A stretch of 64,000 bases of DNA. Origin: an uncultured Cytophagales bacterium (lineage in GTDB: Bacteria > Bacteroidota > Bacteroidia > Cytophagales > Thermoflexibacteraceae). A program made the translations under genes and the position numbers. This document shows, piece after piece, positions 10,708-19,578 of the stretch (its first letter is position 1; the number at the start of each line of letters is the position of its first letter). Location of the stretch: NCBI GenBank assembly GCA_938039675.1, contig CALHUI010000001.1, positions 62,001 to 126,000 of the forward strand. Direction: 5' to 3'. The notes below the pieces were generated by a model, which was not told the origin of the DNA, did not search any database, and was given only the letters and a program-made list of their open reading frames with translations.

Positions 10708-12400
10708 CTAACTTACTATGGCGGTAGCTGTACCCAAAGTATATGATGATACCGGCAAAAGTCCACATCAGGAATCGCGTCCAGTTGGTCAGCCCAAGCT
10801 CGGTCATCAGATAGAGGTTACACAGCAGCCCCAGCATCGGAATCAACGAAGGTTGCATTATAACGCTGTAAATTGCAGCAACTACACATATCAAAATAAA
10901 GCTCCACATCGGAATTTTATGCTTGAATGTATCCCAGTTGCCATAGGTAAAAAAGTTGGCAACATTTTCGGGCATTTGGATATACAAAAGCACAACCACA
11001 CCAAGTAAAACAGGCGGAATAATCCAACGGCTACTGATGTAAGGGATTTTGAAGCGCGCATTTTTATTCGAGCCGTGCTGTTCCATATACAATACACCAC
11101 CGCATACAATCACAAAGGCGAATAACGTTCCGATACTGGTTAGGTCTGTAACCTCCGTCAGGTTCATAAATAATACCGGGATTGCCACTACAAGCCCCGT
11201 TACGATGGTAGAAAAATAAGGTGTCTTATATTTGGGGTGAATTTTGGCAAACTGCGGCGGCATCAGCCCGTCGCGGCTCATGACCATCCAAATGCGGGGT
11301 TGCCCCATTTGAAATACCAGTAATACGCCTGCAATGGCAATAATTGCACTCAGGGCTACCAAACCTGACATAAAATTAAGCCCGATGACGCTGAAAATAT
11401 GTGCCAGCGGGTCGCCGACAGCTAACTCCTTGTATGGCACAACACCTGTGAGAATCAGCGCAATCACTACGTATAGAATCGTGCAGATGAGCAGCGACAA
11501 AAACATAGAGCGGGGCAAATCTTTCTGCGGATTTTTGCACTCCTCGGCGGTAGTAGAAATGGCATCAAAGCCAATGTAGGCAAAGAAAACAGCCGACACA
11601 CCTTTGAGCACCCCTCCTACTCCGTTGGGCGCAAACGGCGACCAGTTATTGGTCTGTACGTAAAATGCACCTACGGCAATCACGGCCAGAATCACTGCCA
11701 GTTTAAAAACAACCATCATATTGGCAGTATTCTTCGTCTCCCGCATCCCGACATACACCAAGTAGGTGATAACAAAAACGATGACTAATGCAGGAATGTC
11801 GGCAATCAGGCGGAAATTACCAATGCTTGGCGCACTTTCCCATGCTGCATATGCCTCGCGGGATGATAGCGGAAAATCGTCCAGTGTTTTACCGGCAGCC
11901 AATGCCTCAGTTATTTCGGCATGTACTCTTGCAGCGGTAAGATAGTCCATCGAGAGATAATGCGGAATTTCCCACCCGAAACCGGCCATCAGTCCAGTGA
12001 AATAATCGCTCCACGAAATAGCCACGGCAATATTTCCGATAGCATATTCCATCAACAAATTCCACCCAATAATCCAGGCTATTAACTCACCGAAAGATGT
12101 ATAGGCATAGGTGTAGGCACTACCCGAAACGGGGATGGTACTGGCAAATTCGGCATAACACATGGCGGAAAAACCGCAGGCAATGGCAGTAAAAATGAAC
12201 AAAAATACTACCGCAGGGCCTCCGGCAGCACTTGCATTACCAATTGTGCTAAAAATACCTGCACCTACGATAGCCGCAATGCCAAAAGCTGTTAAGTCTA
12301 TCAGACTGAGATTTTTATGGAGCTCGCCATGTGCAGAACTTTCATGGTCGGCAATGATATCCTGTATTTTTTTGCGCCGAAAAAGTGAGTTGAAATTCAT
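10697..12400 (-). CDS. APC-family amino acid permease
   Basis: A 567-residue inner-membrane transporter with about 12-14 hydrophobic segments. The APC family motif lies in the first membrane segment: DLTAFGIAAIVGAGIFSTIG (about residues 33-52), followed by FIFTAIACGFSAMCYAEFASTIPVSGSAYTYAY. The insertion with EECKNPQKDLPRSM is typical of the cationic amino acid transporter (CAT) branch. The exact amino acid is not determined. The ATG at 12398-12400 (MNFNSLFRRKK) is chosen; the frame stays open for 49 codons upstream but that segment overlaps nothing useful and lacks family likeness. The gene is convergent with the broken gene at 10101. Confidence 0.88.
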   Translation of the reverse strand: MNFNSLFRRKKIQDIIADHESSAHGELHKNLSLIDLTAFGIAAIVGAGIFSTIGNASAAGGPAVVFLFIFTAIACGFSAMCYAEFASTIPVSGSAYTYAYTSFGELIAWIIGWNLLMEYAIGNIAVAISWSDYFTGLMAGFGWEIPHYLSMDYLTAARVHAEITEALAAGKTLDDFPLSSREAYAAWESAPSIGNFRLIADIPALVIVFVITYLVYVGMRETKNTANMMVVFKLAVILAVIAVGAFYVQTNNWSPFAPNGVGGVLKGVSAVFFAYIGFDAISTTAEECKNPQKDLPRSMFLSLLICTILYVVIALILTGVVPYKELAVGDPLAHIFSVIGLNFMSGLVALSAIIAIAGVLLVFQMGQPRIWMVMSRDGLMPPQFAKIHPKYKTPYFSTIVTGLVVAIPVLFMNLTEVTDLTSIGTLFAFVIVCGGVLYMEQHGSNKNARFKIPYISSRWIIPPVLLGVVVLLYIQMPENVANFFTYGNWDTFKHKIPMWSFILICVVAAIYSVIMQPSLIPMLGLLCNLYLMTELGLTNWTRFLMWTFAGIIIYFGYSYRHSKLAKS

Positions 12401-12482
12401 TTTCTGTTTTTTAGAAAGGACAAAAAAAGCAAAGTTTCGCCTAAATACAAGTTTTAGAGAGGCAAAGTAAAACAGAAAAACC

Positions 12483-13628
12483 TTAACCTTGTACGATTTC
12501 AGCCGGGTCAGTAATCGCGCTTTTCCATGCAGGAATAAGCGTAGCAATCATGTAGGGCACAACAGACAGCATCATAATAAACAGCAAACTGCTGCCCTCC
12601 AAGTGCGGAGAAAGATGAAAAGAAGGATACAGCACCGACCAGCCCGCCAGCAGCGGTTTAATCAGGTAAGCATCAGCAAAAAAAACATGCAACCATGCTA
12701 AAATAATACCCAGAGCGGTTGCGGTAAAAGATATCAGCAATCCTTCCAGCATTTTGAGGCGCAGCACTTCGTCAATTTGCCAACCACATGCCTTCAAAAT
12801 ACCGAGTTCGAGGCGGTCTTCGCGGCTGTAACCAGAAGCGCGCTCCCATGCGAGCACCAAAAATGCAAGTAAAGCAAATAAGCCGCCATACATGACCAAC
12901 CCTCCGCGCCAGCCAAACAGTGCCTCATAGGTTGCCATTAATTGATGCTTAGCTACCACGCGCAAATCGGGAAACAGCAAGTCAATTTTTTTGCCAATAT
13001 TGGCAGCTTCTGCCGGATTGTTTACGCGAACTGCCAAGTCGGTGAGTTCGTCGTCTGCATATTGCAGCACATACCGCGCATCTTTGGGGTGCATCACAAT
13101 CAAATCGCGTGAAAGCAAGGCGGTTTCGGGAGGCAACTCTCCGACAACTTCAAACCGAAACGTTTCGGCACCTACATCAGTGATGGACAAAAAATCGCCG
13201 GTGGTCAGGTTGCGCAATTCAGCCAATCCACTGCCTATCAGCACTTTGCCTGTATCTAACTGTTGGAGTGGGCTATGGCTCAGCAGCGGGAGGCCGCTAA
13301 GTGTGCTGTCTGCGGCCACAATGCTGAAAACCGCACCGGTTGCCCCATCAAACCAGTAGCCCCAGATGCGTCTATGGATGCTCCGAATACCGCGTATATT
13401 TTTCAACGAATCGGCGACCGCTGCTTTCAGAGGCACTAATCTGCCGCCTGCCAGTTGTTGTACCCAAATTTCGGGCATGTCGGCAAGTATAATTTTGGAT
13501 TCGCTGCGAACGGCATCGCTAAAAAAAACAGCAGAACTAAAAAGCGCCACCGTCATTGCATAAATCAGGATGAGCGAAACAAACTTTCGCCACCTTCTTG
13601 CCAATGATAATAGCGCGTAGGTAAACAA
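12483..13628 (-). CDS. FtsX-like ABC transporter permease
   Basis: A 381-residue membrane protein. It has an N-terminal membrane segment (FVSLILIYAMTVALFSSAVFF, about 16-36), a large extracytoplasmic domain (about 40-235), and three C-terminal membrane segments with the FtsX/MacB motif region RLELGILKACGWQIDEVLRLKMLEGLLISF (about 268-297). It ends with PAWKSAITDPAEIVQG, the usual FtsX-type C terminus. Such permeases need an ATPase partner, and no ABC ATPase gene adjoins it, so the partner must be elsewhere. Substrate unknown. It lies 19 bases downstream of dnaJ on the same strand. Confidence 0.75.
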   Translation of the reverse strand: MFTYALLSLARRWRKFVSLILIYAMTVALFSSAVFFSDAVRSESKIILADMPEIWVQQLAGGRLVPLKAAVADSLKNIRGIRSIHRRIWGYWFDGATGAVFSIVAADSTLSGLPLLSHSPLQQLDTGKVLIGSGLAELRNLTTGDFLSITDVGAETFRFEVVGELPPETALLSRDLIVMHPKDARYVLQYADDELTDLAVRVNNPAEAANIGKKIDLLFPDLRVVAKHQLMATYEALFGWRGGLVMYGGLFALLAFLVLAWERASGYSREDRLELGILKACGWQIDEVLRLKMLEGLLISFTATALGIILAWLHVFFADAYLIKPLLAGWSVLYPSFHLSPHLEGSSLLFIMMLSVVPYMIATLIPAWKSAITDPAEIVQG

Positions 13629-13647
13629 TTTTTACGTAGTTGTCTGT

Positions 13648-14787
13648 TTATTGAAAATATTCCCTCATTCGGTCAAAAAAGTTCCTGTCGGCTTTGTCGG
13701 GATTGGGTTTGAAATTAGGCGAATCGCGGAGTTTTTCCAACAGGGCACGTTCTTCTTTGGTCAAATTTTTAGGAGTCCAAATATTGACATGCACCAATTG
13801 GTCTCCTACAGAGTATCCATTCAACTCCTTGATGCCTTTTCCTTTCAGGCGCAATACTTTGCCGCTTTGCGTACCTGCCGCAATATCAATTTTTGCTTTG
13901 CCGTCAATTGTAGGAACTTCTACAGAAGTACCCAGAACAGCATCAATAAAACTCAAATGCAGGTCAAAATGCACGTTAGTGCCTTCGCGCCTCAACAGAG
14001 CGTCTTCCTCTTCTTCAATAACCACCAACAAGTCGCCGGGGACACCGCCGCGCGGAGGGAAGTTGCCTTTGCCGTTCATTTGCAATTGCATACCCTCTTC
14101 TACGCCTGCAGGTATTTTAATTGGAATTACTTCCTCTTCCAGCGTAGTTCCATCGCCGCCGCAACTGCTGCAACGTTCGCTGATGATTTTACCTTCGCCG
14201 CCACAGACAGGGCAAGTGCTGGCGGAAACCATCTGCCCTAGCATAGTATTGACCACCTGTTTAATTTGTCCTGAACCGTTGCAGGTAGTACAGTTGATAA
14301 ATGCGGTTCCGTTTTTTGCGCCTGTTCCTTGACAACTTTTACAAGCTACTTGTCGGCGTACTTTAATTTTCTTTTCAACACCGTTAGCAATTTCCTGAAG
14401 GGTAAGTTTAAGTTTGATGCGCAGGTTAGTTCCCTTCCGACGGGTGGAACGCCTGCTGCTACTGCCAAAAATATCGCCAAAAGGGCTGCTGCCAAAAATA
14501 TCGCCAAACTGAGAGAATATATCCTCCATACTAACACCGCCGCCGCCAAAGCCGCCGTTGTTTACGCCTTGATGACCAAAGCGGTCGTAGTGTGCCCGCT
14601 TGTCTGGGTTGCTAAGCACTTCATAGGCTTCGGCTGCCTCTTTAAATTTCTCCTCTGCCTCTTTATCGCCCGGATTTTTATCGGGATGATATTTAATGGC
14701 GGTTCTTCTGTATGCCTTCTTGATTTCTTCGGCCGAGGCATTTTTCTCTACGCCTAAAATATCGTAATAGTCTCTTTTGGCTGCCAT
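13648..14787 (-). CDS. dnaJ: Chaperone DnaJ
   Basis: A 379-residue full-length type I DnaJ, the Hsp40 co-chaperone that stimulates DnaK. The J domain is at residues 1-70 with HPD at 34-36. A Gly/Phe-rich linker follows ([22 protein letters not shown]). The zinc-binding region carries four CxxCxGxG repeats ([32 protein letters not shown]), and the C-terminal substrate domains follow. The start [11 protein letters not shown] (14785-14787) is preferred to the Met one codon earlier. It is 17 bases behind grpE, forming a grpE-dnaJ operon; dnaK is not adjacent. Confidence 0.97.
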   Translation of the reverse strand: MAAKRDYYDILGVEKNASAEEIKKAYRRTAIKYHPDKNPGDKEAEEKFKEAAEAYEVLSNPDKRAHYDRFGHQGVNNGGFGGGGVSMEDIFSQFGDIFGSSPFGDIFGSSSRRSTRRKGTNLRIKLKLTLQEIANGVEKKIKVRRQVACKSCQGTGAKNGTAFINCTTCNGSGQIKQVVNTMLGQMVSASTCPVCGGEGKIISERCSSCGGDGTTLEEEVIPIKIPAGVEEGMQLQMNGKGNFPPRGGVPGDLLVVIEEEEDALLRREGTNVHFDLHLSFIDAVLGTSVEVPTIDGKAKIDIAAGTQSGKVLRLKGKGIKELNGYSVGDQLVHVNIWTPKNLTKEERALLEKLRDSPNFKPNPDKADRNFFDRMREYFQ

Positions 14788-14804
14788 CATTTTGAACTTT
14801 TTTG

Positions 14805-15362
14805 TTATGCTCCCACTACCACCTTGGCAAAACGGATTACTTTTTCACCCAACATGTAACCTTTTTCTACCTCATCAATCACTTTCCCTTTCATGTCGTC
14901 CGAAGGTGCCGGTAATTGAGTAATAGCTTCATGCAAATCAGGATTAAAGTTTTCGCCTTTGGCAGTCATTGCTTTTAAGCCTTTGCTTTCCAGCACTTTA
15001 ACAAATTTGGCATAAATCAACTCAAATCCCTGACGGGCAACTTCGCTTGTGTGCTCATCAGCCGACATTGACTTCTGTGCACGCTCAAAATCGTCTAAAA
15101 TAGGCAACAACTTTATGATGAGTTCTTCGTTGGCCGTTGTCAGAAAATCTATTTTTTCCTTGGCCACACGCTTGCGGTAGTTCTCAAAATCAGCATAGAG
15201 GCGCAGGTACTTATCCTTCGCTTCGTTTAGGTTATCTCGCAGTTTTTCTATCGGTTCAGGCTCGGGCACGTGCGCTGCAATGCCTTCATGATGTTCCTGA
15301 GAAATTTCGGCTGATGTACTGTCGTTATGTTCGTTGTGAACATCGTTTGTATTTTCTTCCAT
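14805..15362 (-). CDS. grpE: Nucleotide exchange factor GrpE
   Basis: A 185-residue GrpE, which releases ADP from DnaK. It has an acidic, His-rich N-terminal tail (residues 1-40), a long coiled-coil ([32 protein letters not shown]) and the C-terminal beta-wing ([45 protein letters not shown]). All are typical. It is first in the operon with dnaJ. A direct repeat of TGACA about 60 bases upstream may be part of stress control. Confidence 0.97.
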   Translation of the reverse strand: MEENTNDVHNEHNDSTSAEISQEHHEGIAAHVPEPEPIEKLRDNLNEAKDKYLRLYADFENYRKRVAKEKIDFLTTANEELIIKLLPILDDFERAQKSMSADEHTSEVARQGFELIYAKFVKVLESKGLKAMTAKGENFNPDLHEAITQLPAPSDDMKGKVIDEVEKGYMLGEKVIRFAKVVVGA

Positions 15363-15422
15363 GATTACAGTCAGATTTTAGCATTATTAGTGTATCAATT
15401 CGCTTGCCACAAAGCCCAAGTC

Positions 15423-15435
15423 TGACAAAATGACA
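15423..15435 (-). promoter_or_regulatory. Direct TGACA repeat upstream of grpE, possible heat-shock element
   Basis: TGACA (15423-15427), AAA, TGACA (15431-15435), i.e. TGTCATTTTGTCA on the gene's strand, 61 bases before the grpE start. Its position before a chaperone operon suggests control, but this is an inference from one site only. Confidence 0.35.
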
Positions 15436-15516
15436 TAGCTAATCGACCTGTAAAAATAAATGTCTTTCATTTTCAGGTAATTAGTGCCTTGTCATTATTT
15501 TTCATTGCAAAATTGC

Positions 15517-15546
15517 TTGCAAAATTCTGCGAAGCATATAGTTTTG
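15517..15546 (+). promoter_or_regulatory. Promoter of tRNA-Arg
   Basis: TTG (15517-15519), 19 bases, TAGTTTTG (15539-15546), a full match to the Bacteroidota -33/-7 pattern, 14 bases before the tRNA. Confidence 0.7.
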
Positions 15547-15560
15547 TGGCATCAAACGCT

Positions 15561-15634
15561 GTTTTCGTAGCTTAATTGGATAGAGCATCTGACTACGGAT
15601 CAGAAGGTTGCAGGTTCGAGTCCTGCCGAGAACA
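15561..15634 (+). tRNA. tRNA-Arg (ACG)
   Basis: A 74-base cloverleaf. The acceptor GTTTTCG pairs with CGAGAAC (one T-G pair), the anticodon stem is TCTGA/TCAGA with loop CTACGGA (anticodon ACG), and the T arm is GCAGG-TTCGAGT-CCTGC. CCA is not encoded. The A34 is expected to be edited to inosine to read CGN codons. It has its own promoter and terminator. Confidence 0.95.
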
Positions 15635-15638
15635 CGCT

Positions 15639-15669
15639 AAGCCGTCCCAATTGCTGAGGCGGCTTTTTT
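15639..15669 (+). terminator. Terminator of tRNA-Arg
   Basis: Stem AAGCCGTC (15639-15646) / GGCGGCTT (15658-15665), one T-G pair, ending in TTTTTT. It begins five bases after the tRNA. Confidence 0.75.
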
Positions 15670-15765
15670 GTTTTATCCGATTTTTTATCCCAACTCGGAT
15701 TGAAAGCCGCTGTTTTTCTGCCAAAAATACTAACTTCAAGTTTTGAATCATGTAAACAATACGTT

Positions 15766-16830
15766 ATGACAATCAGAGTAGGCAGATGGGACTGTCGGGT
15801 ATGTGGCTTGAAAGGCAACTTAGGGCCTGATACGCATTGCGTGGGTTGTGGCTCGCCCCGAGGTAAAGATGTTGAATTCTATCTGCCCGAAGATGCAGAC
15901 GAGGTAACCGATGCGGATAAGGTAAGGCAGGCAAAAGCAGGTGCTGACTGGCACTGCGATTATTGCGGCGCTGACAACAAAGCAACAGATACCGTGTGCA
16001 AAGCCTGTGGTAACGAGCGCAATCACGAAGACATCGCCCGTACCGAAAAGGTGATATATGATGATGCGCCTCAACGTCGAGAGACCGCGCCTACACTGCC
16101 GCCGAAGTTCAATCCGGCTGACAATAAAGCCCGCGACCGCCGCAAATACCGCATCGTGGTCTGGTCGTTTGTGCTGCTGGCTGTTTTTTCCTTATGGTAC
16201 ATGTTCAAGCCGCGCGGCTTTGAAGTGGAAGTGGTAGGGCACGAATGGGAACGCACCGTAGCTATTGAACAAAATCGCCCGTTTATTGAAGAAGACTGGC
16301 AGTTGCCTTCGGGTGCAAAACTAATTTCGCAGCGGCAGGATGTGCACCACTACAATCAGGTGGTGACCGGCTATCAAACCAAGGCTCGTACCGTGCGCGT
16401 GCAGACAGGCACCAAACGCGTGCGCTGTGGCAAAAAAGACTTAGGCAACGGCTACTTTGAAGACATGTATTGCGACGAACCCGTTTACGAAAATCGCAAA
16501 GAAACTTATGAAGAGCCTGTTTACAAGCAAGTGCCCGTTTTCCAGACTAAATATAAGTACGAAATTTATCGATGGACGGTAGACCACACCGCCAAGGCCA
16601 CAGGAGCAGATAAGCAACCTCAATTTCCCGAAGAACCCTTACCCGGCAACGACTGGCGGGAAGGTAATCGCACGGAAACTTATCAATTGCTGCTGCGCGA
16701 CAAAGAAGGCAAACAATACAAGGAAAAGGTGGGGCTGGACTTTTGGCAGCGCAAAAATGTAGGCGAGCGGCTCAAAGCCAAACGCAACGCCATTGGCAGC
16801 TTCTACGGACTGGCAGAAGAAGAAAAGTAA
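15766..16830 (+). CDS. Zinc-ribbon membrane protein, hypothetical
   Basis: A 354-residue protein I cannot place in a named family. The N terminus holds two treble-clef zinc ribbons of the RanBP2 kind: WDCRVCG...HCVGCG (residues 9-30) and WHCDYCG...VCKACG (about 65-85). A single membrane segment follows (IVVWSFVLLAVFSLWYMF, about 130-147), then a charged C-terminal domain of about 200 residues, probably outside the cytoplasm. This domain is rich in Glu-Pro-Val-Tyr repeats (CDEPVYENRKETYEEPVYKQVPVF). The ATG at 15766 starts just before the first zinc ribbon; a TTG 22 codons upstream is unlikely. The layout suggests a sensor or quality-control protein, but no function is proposed. Confidence 0.75.
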   Translation: MTIRVGRWDCRVCGLKGNLGPDTHCVGCGSPRGKDVEFYLPEDADEVTDADKVRQAKAGADWHCDYCGADNKATDTVCKACGNERNHEDIARTEKVIYDDAPQRRETAPTLPPKFNPADNKARDRRKYRIVVWSFVLLAVFSLWYMFKPRGFEVEVVGHEWERTVAIEQNRPFIEEDWQLPSGAKLISQRQDVHHYNQVVTGYQTKARTVRVQTGTKRVRCGKKDLGNGYFEDMYCDEPVYENRKETYEEPVYKQVPVFQTKYKYEIYRWTVDHTAKATGADKQPQFPEEPLPGNDWREGNRTETYQLLLRDKEGKQYKEKVGLDFWQRKNVGERLKAKRNAIGSFYGLAEEEK

Positions 16831-16854
16831 CAACCCGTGAAGGCGAACATCCAC

Positions 16855-17422
16855 ATGGCTCTGAAAGCGGTTTACGCGTTGCCGCCTGCCCTACACGAAC
16901 ATGTGGTGAAAAGTTTTTTGCCCTGCAATTTCAAAAAAGGGGAATGTTTGGTCAGAGAAGGACAAATTTGCCGCCATATTTTTCTTTCTTGAACAGGGGG
17001 CTGTCAGAGACTGGATGCAGCAGTCAGACGGCAAGGAAAAAACGCTTTGATTTTCCTTTGAAGGCGATATGGTGGTTGATTTGCGCAGTTTCATTACCCA
17101 ACAACCCGCCCGACAATCTATTCAGGCATTGGAAGATTGCACCTGTTTAGCTATTCATTACCAAACGTGGCAGGAATTGCTGAATAATTATCCCGAAGTG
17201 GAACGACTGTACCGCCTGTTTTTGGAACAACATATTTTTCAGGCAGAAGAACGCACCCATCGCCTGCAATTTCTTTCCGCAAGAGAACACTACGAAGCAC
17301 TGCTCGCCGTTTATCCTAACATCACCAACCGAGTGAATCTGGGCTATATTGCCTCGTTCCTGAACATCACGCAAGAGGCACTAAGCCGCATTGGAGCGGC
17401 ATTGGCGCGCGAATATCATTGA
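16855..17422 (+). pseudogene. Crp/Fnr-type regulator, decayed
   Basis: The ATG at 16855 starts a cyclic-nucleotide-binding-like domain (SFLPCNFKKGECLVREGQICRHIF) that ends at a stop near 16990. One base over, the frame continues FLEQGAVRDWMQQSDGKEKTL, hits a TGA at 17048 where related proteins usually have Trp, and then runs open as FSFEGDMVVDLRSF to the stop at 17422. The C-terminal part contains the expected linker helix and a helix-turn-helix (IASFLNITQEALSRI). So there is one frameshift and one nonsense codon in an otherwise full-length gene of about 188 codons. It would have been a DNA-binding regulator. It follows the zinc-ribbon gene by 24 bases. Confidence 0.8.
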
Positions 17423-17480
17423 TTTTTAGGTTTTTGCGACAACTTTTTGCAAATTAAAAGCCGATAAACAAATCTTGCAC

Positions 17481-17675
17481 ATGAGCACCGACGCTAAAAT
17501 ATTCCGCATTTTATCCATTGACGGAGGTGGCATACGGGGCATTATTCCAGCCATATTACTGACAGAACTTGAACAACAAACCGGCAAACCAATTGCCGAA
17601 CAGTTTGACCTCATTGCCGGACCCCCACAGGGTGAGTTTTTTGAAAGCAAGCAGTATTCGGCTACAAGCACATAA
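17481..17675 (+). pseudogene. Patatin-like phospholipase, N-terminal remnant
   Basis: The frame opens as a normal patatin: [19 protein letters not shown], with the oxyanion-hole GGGIRG, then LIAG where GTSTGG (the Ser nucleophile) should follow. Instead the frame reads GPPQGEFF and stops at 17673. Restoring one base gives GTPTG followed at once by TGA, so the gene is both shifted and changed at the catalytic motif, and the remaining three quarters of the enzyme are missing. No activity is possible. The region after it, up to lnt at 17778, contains only an imperfect inverted repeat. Confidence 0.75.
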
Positions 17676-17702
17676 ATAAAGGGGTGCACACACCCAATCT
17701 TT

Positions 17703-17753
17703 ACCACAAGTGCACAAGAGCACAAAAATCTTGCGTATTTGTGTTTTTGTGGT
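17703..17753. repeat. Imperfect inverted repeat
   Basis: ACCACAA (17703-17709) and TTGTGGT (17747-17753) flank an AC-rich left arm and GT-rich right arm. There is no T run on either side. It lies between the patatin remnant and lnt, which converge here. Confidence 0.35.
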
Positions 17754-17777
17754 GGATTAAATGATGAATCTTGAACT

Positions 17778-19448
17778 TTACAGATTCTTCTTTGGCGGCG
17801 TAATTCCCCTTACTCTGCGCCTTACAAACGCCGAAAGTACCATAAAACCGGCCAGAAAAGCTGCCAGCCGATAGAGTGCATCGCCTATGCGGGCGTACAA
17901 GGTCGTGCCGCTGTTGGCATGGATGGACATAGTGGCCGCCCCCATTTCGTTGTATGGAATGCGCGAAATAATATCGCCGCGTTGGTTGATAAAACCCGAA
18001 ATACCCGTATTGGCAGCGCGGGCAATGCTGCGGCGCGTTTCTATGGCACGCAGGCTTGCAAGTGCCAAATGCTGCACATGGCCCGGGGTATTGCCCCACC
18101 AACCGTCGTTGGTAATAATTCCTAGAATATTAGCTTTTTTCCGCACGTATTCTGTAACAAAATCGCCATAAACGGATTCGTAGCAGATAATCGGAGCAAT
18201 GCCAATGCTGTCGCGGTTGAAAAAAACGGTTCGTTGCTCTTGACTGCCCAAGTTCCCCACTACCCCCCCCAAATTCAACATCAGGCTGCTGTCAATCCAT
18301 TTAAATACACTGGCAAGCGGGTTAGATTCAACCCCTACCACCAGTTTAGACTTGTGGTAATATTGCACTGTTGTATCCTCGCCTATAAAAACAGCTGTAT
18401 TGAAAATCTCATACCCCATACCGCTTCCTTTGCGCACCGTAGGGCGGTCGGGCAGGCTGTCGGGGTGGAACGCAACGTACGTATCGGCACCTGTCATCAG
18501 GCTGAGTTGCGGATACTGCCTCTTAAACTTCCCAACTTCTGACATCGGATAGGGAGCTGTCAGTATCGTAAAATTGCTTTCTTCCACAAAAGTTTGATGG
18601 AGTGAGGTTTCCGGCCAGAGAACAAAGGCTGTTTGTGGTGTTATCTTGCTCTTACTCAGGTTAATAAATCGTGCTACCTGTTCCTCGTAAGGCACATAAG
18701 TTAATCCCGTATTGACTTGCCCCGTTTTAGCGTTATAGTCAAACTTTTCAGCATAGCAGTCAAGGTTGGGCTGAACAACCGTTACTTCCACTGCCGGCCC
18801 TCGTTCTTTATGGTTGTAATAAACCACAAGCGATGCAGCCACCGGCACGGCAATCATCAATATTGCAAGTACTGCGTTGAGTTTCCACAGGCGGGGGGCT
18901 TTCCAAAAGGTTTCAAACACCATCAAATTAACGGCAATTACCCAAAGCGTGCCCCCGGGCGTACCGGTGTATTCGTACCACTGCACCCATGAGGGCATAA
19001 AGCCGAAAACATTTCCCAGCGTCAGCCAAGGCCATGAAAAACCCCAGTGGTGGTGAAAGTATTCAAACGACATCCAAAGAACGACAAACAGCAAATAGCC
19101 AAACTTATCCGAAGAAGCCCTTACTGCTGCATGAAACAGCGTTAAAGTACCTGCCATAAGTGCTGCATTGGCCGTAAAAGCAAATATAGAGGCGGCAGGA
19201 GAAGCATTCCACAGCCACCACGTGGCTATTATATTCCAAACCAGAAAGGCGAGATAGCTGTAACCAAAGCAAAGCAACAGATAGCACTTCGCCTCGCTGC
19301 GGCGAATGATGTATTCTATGGCAAACAAAGGGGCAAATCCTATGAAAATCAGCCATGCAGTAGGCGCATACCACGCAAGGCCGAGCAAGAGACCGGCCAC
19401 CGACGCAAGGAGCAGCAAATAGCGATGTAAAAGTTGCAGTGGCAACAT
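17778..19448 (-). CDS. lnt: Apolipoprotein N-acyltransferase
   Basis: A 556-residue inner-membrane enzyme that adds the third acyl chain to bacterial lipoproteins. Five or six membrane segments fill the first 215 residues, one more is at the C terminus, and the nitrilase-like periplasmic domain between them carries the catalytic Glu (VLWPETSLH) and the nucleophilic Cys (APIICYESVYGDF). The typical region after the Cys, NDGWWGNTPGHVQHLALASLRAIETRRSIARAANTGISG, is complete. It would mature the lipoproteins encoded in this window, including the mini-lipoproteins at 44 kb. The gene stands alone. Confidence 0.95.
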   Translation of the reverse strand: MLPLQLLHRYLLLLASVAGLLLGLAWYAPTAWLIFIGFAPLFAIEYIIRRSEAKCYLLLCFGYSYLAFLVWNIIATWWLWNASPAASIFAFTANAALMAGTLTLFHAAVRASSDKFGYLLFVVLWMSFEYFHHHWGFSWPWLTLGNVFGFMPSWVQWYEYTGTPGGTLWVIAVNLMVFETFWKAPRLWKLNAVLAILMIAVPVAASLVVYYNHKERGPAVEVTVVQPNLDCYAEKFDYNAKTGQVNTGLTYVPYEEQVARFINLSKSKITPQTAFVLWPETSLHQTFVEESNFTILTAPYPMSEVGKFKRQYPQLSLMTGADTYVAFHPDSLPDRPTVRKGSGMGYEIFNTAVFIGEDTTVQYYHKSKLVVGVESNPLASVFKWIDSSLMLNLGGVVGNLGSQEQRTVFFNRDSIGIAPIICYESVYGDFVTEYVRKKANILGIITNDGWWGNTPGHVQHLALASLRAIETRRSIARAANTGISGFINQRGDIISRIPYNEMGAATMSIHANSGTTLYARIGDALYRLAAFLAGFMVLSAFVRRRVRGITPPKKNL

Positions 19449-19543
19449 AACAGGTAGGGTTCAGAATGGCTGCCGCAAATTTAGCGGCTTAAAATCGGTA
19501 AAATATCAGATGATGCAGTACTTATCGGTGAATTGTTTTAACT

Positions 19544-19551
19544 TAGCTTTG
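19544..19551 (+). promoter_or_regulatory. -7 box (TAGCTTTG) before the NTF2-like gene
   Basis: TAGCTTTG fits TAnnTTTG and lies 27 bases before the ATG at 19579. No -33 TTG is evident. Confidence 0.4.
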
Positions 19552-19578
19552 CATAGACAAACTACACACGAAAATCGT

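Noticed and set aside
17703-17753. Terminator of lnt
   Set aside because: The inverted repeat is imperfect and lacks a T run on the minus strand.
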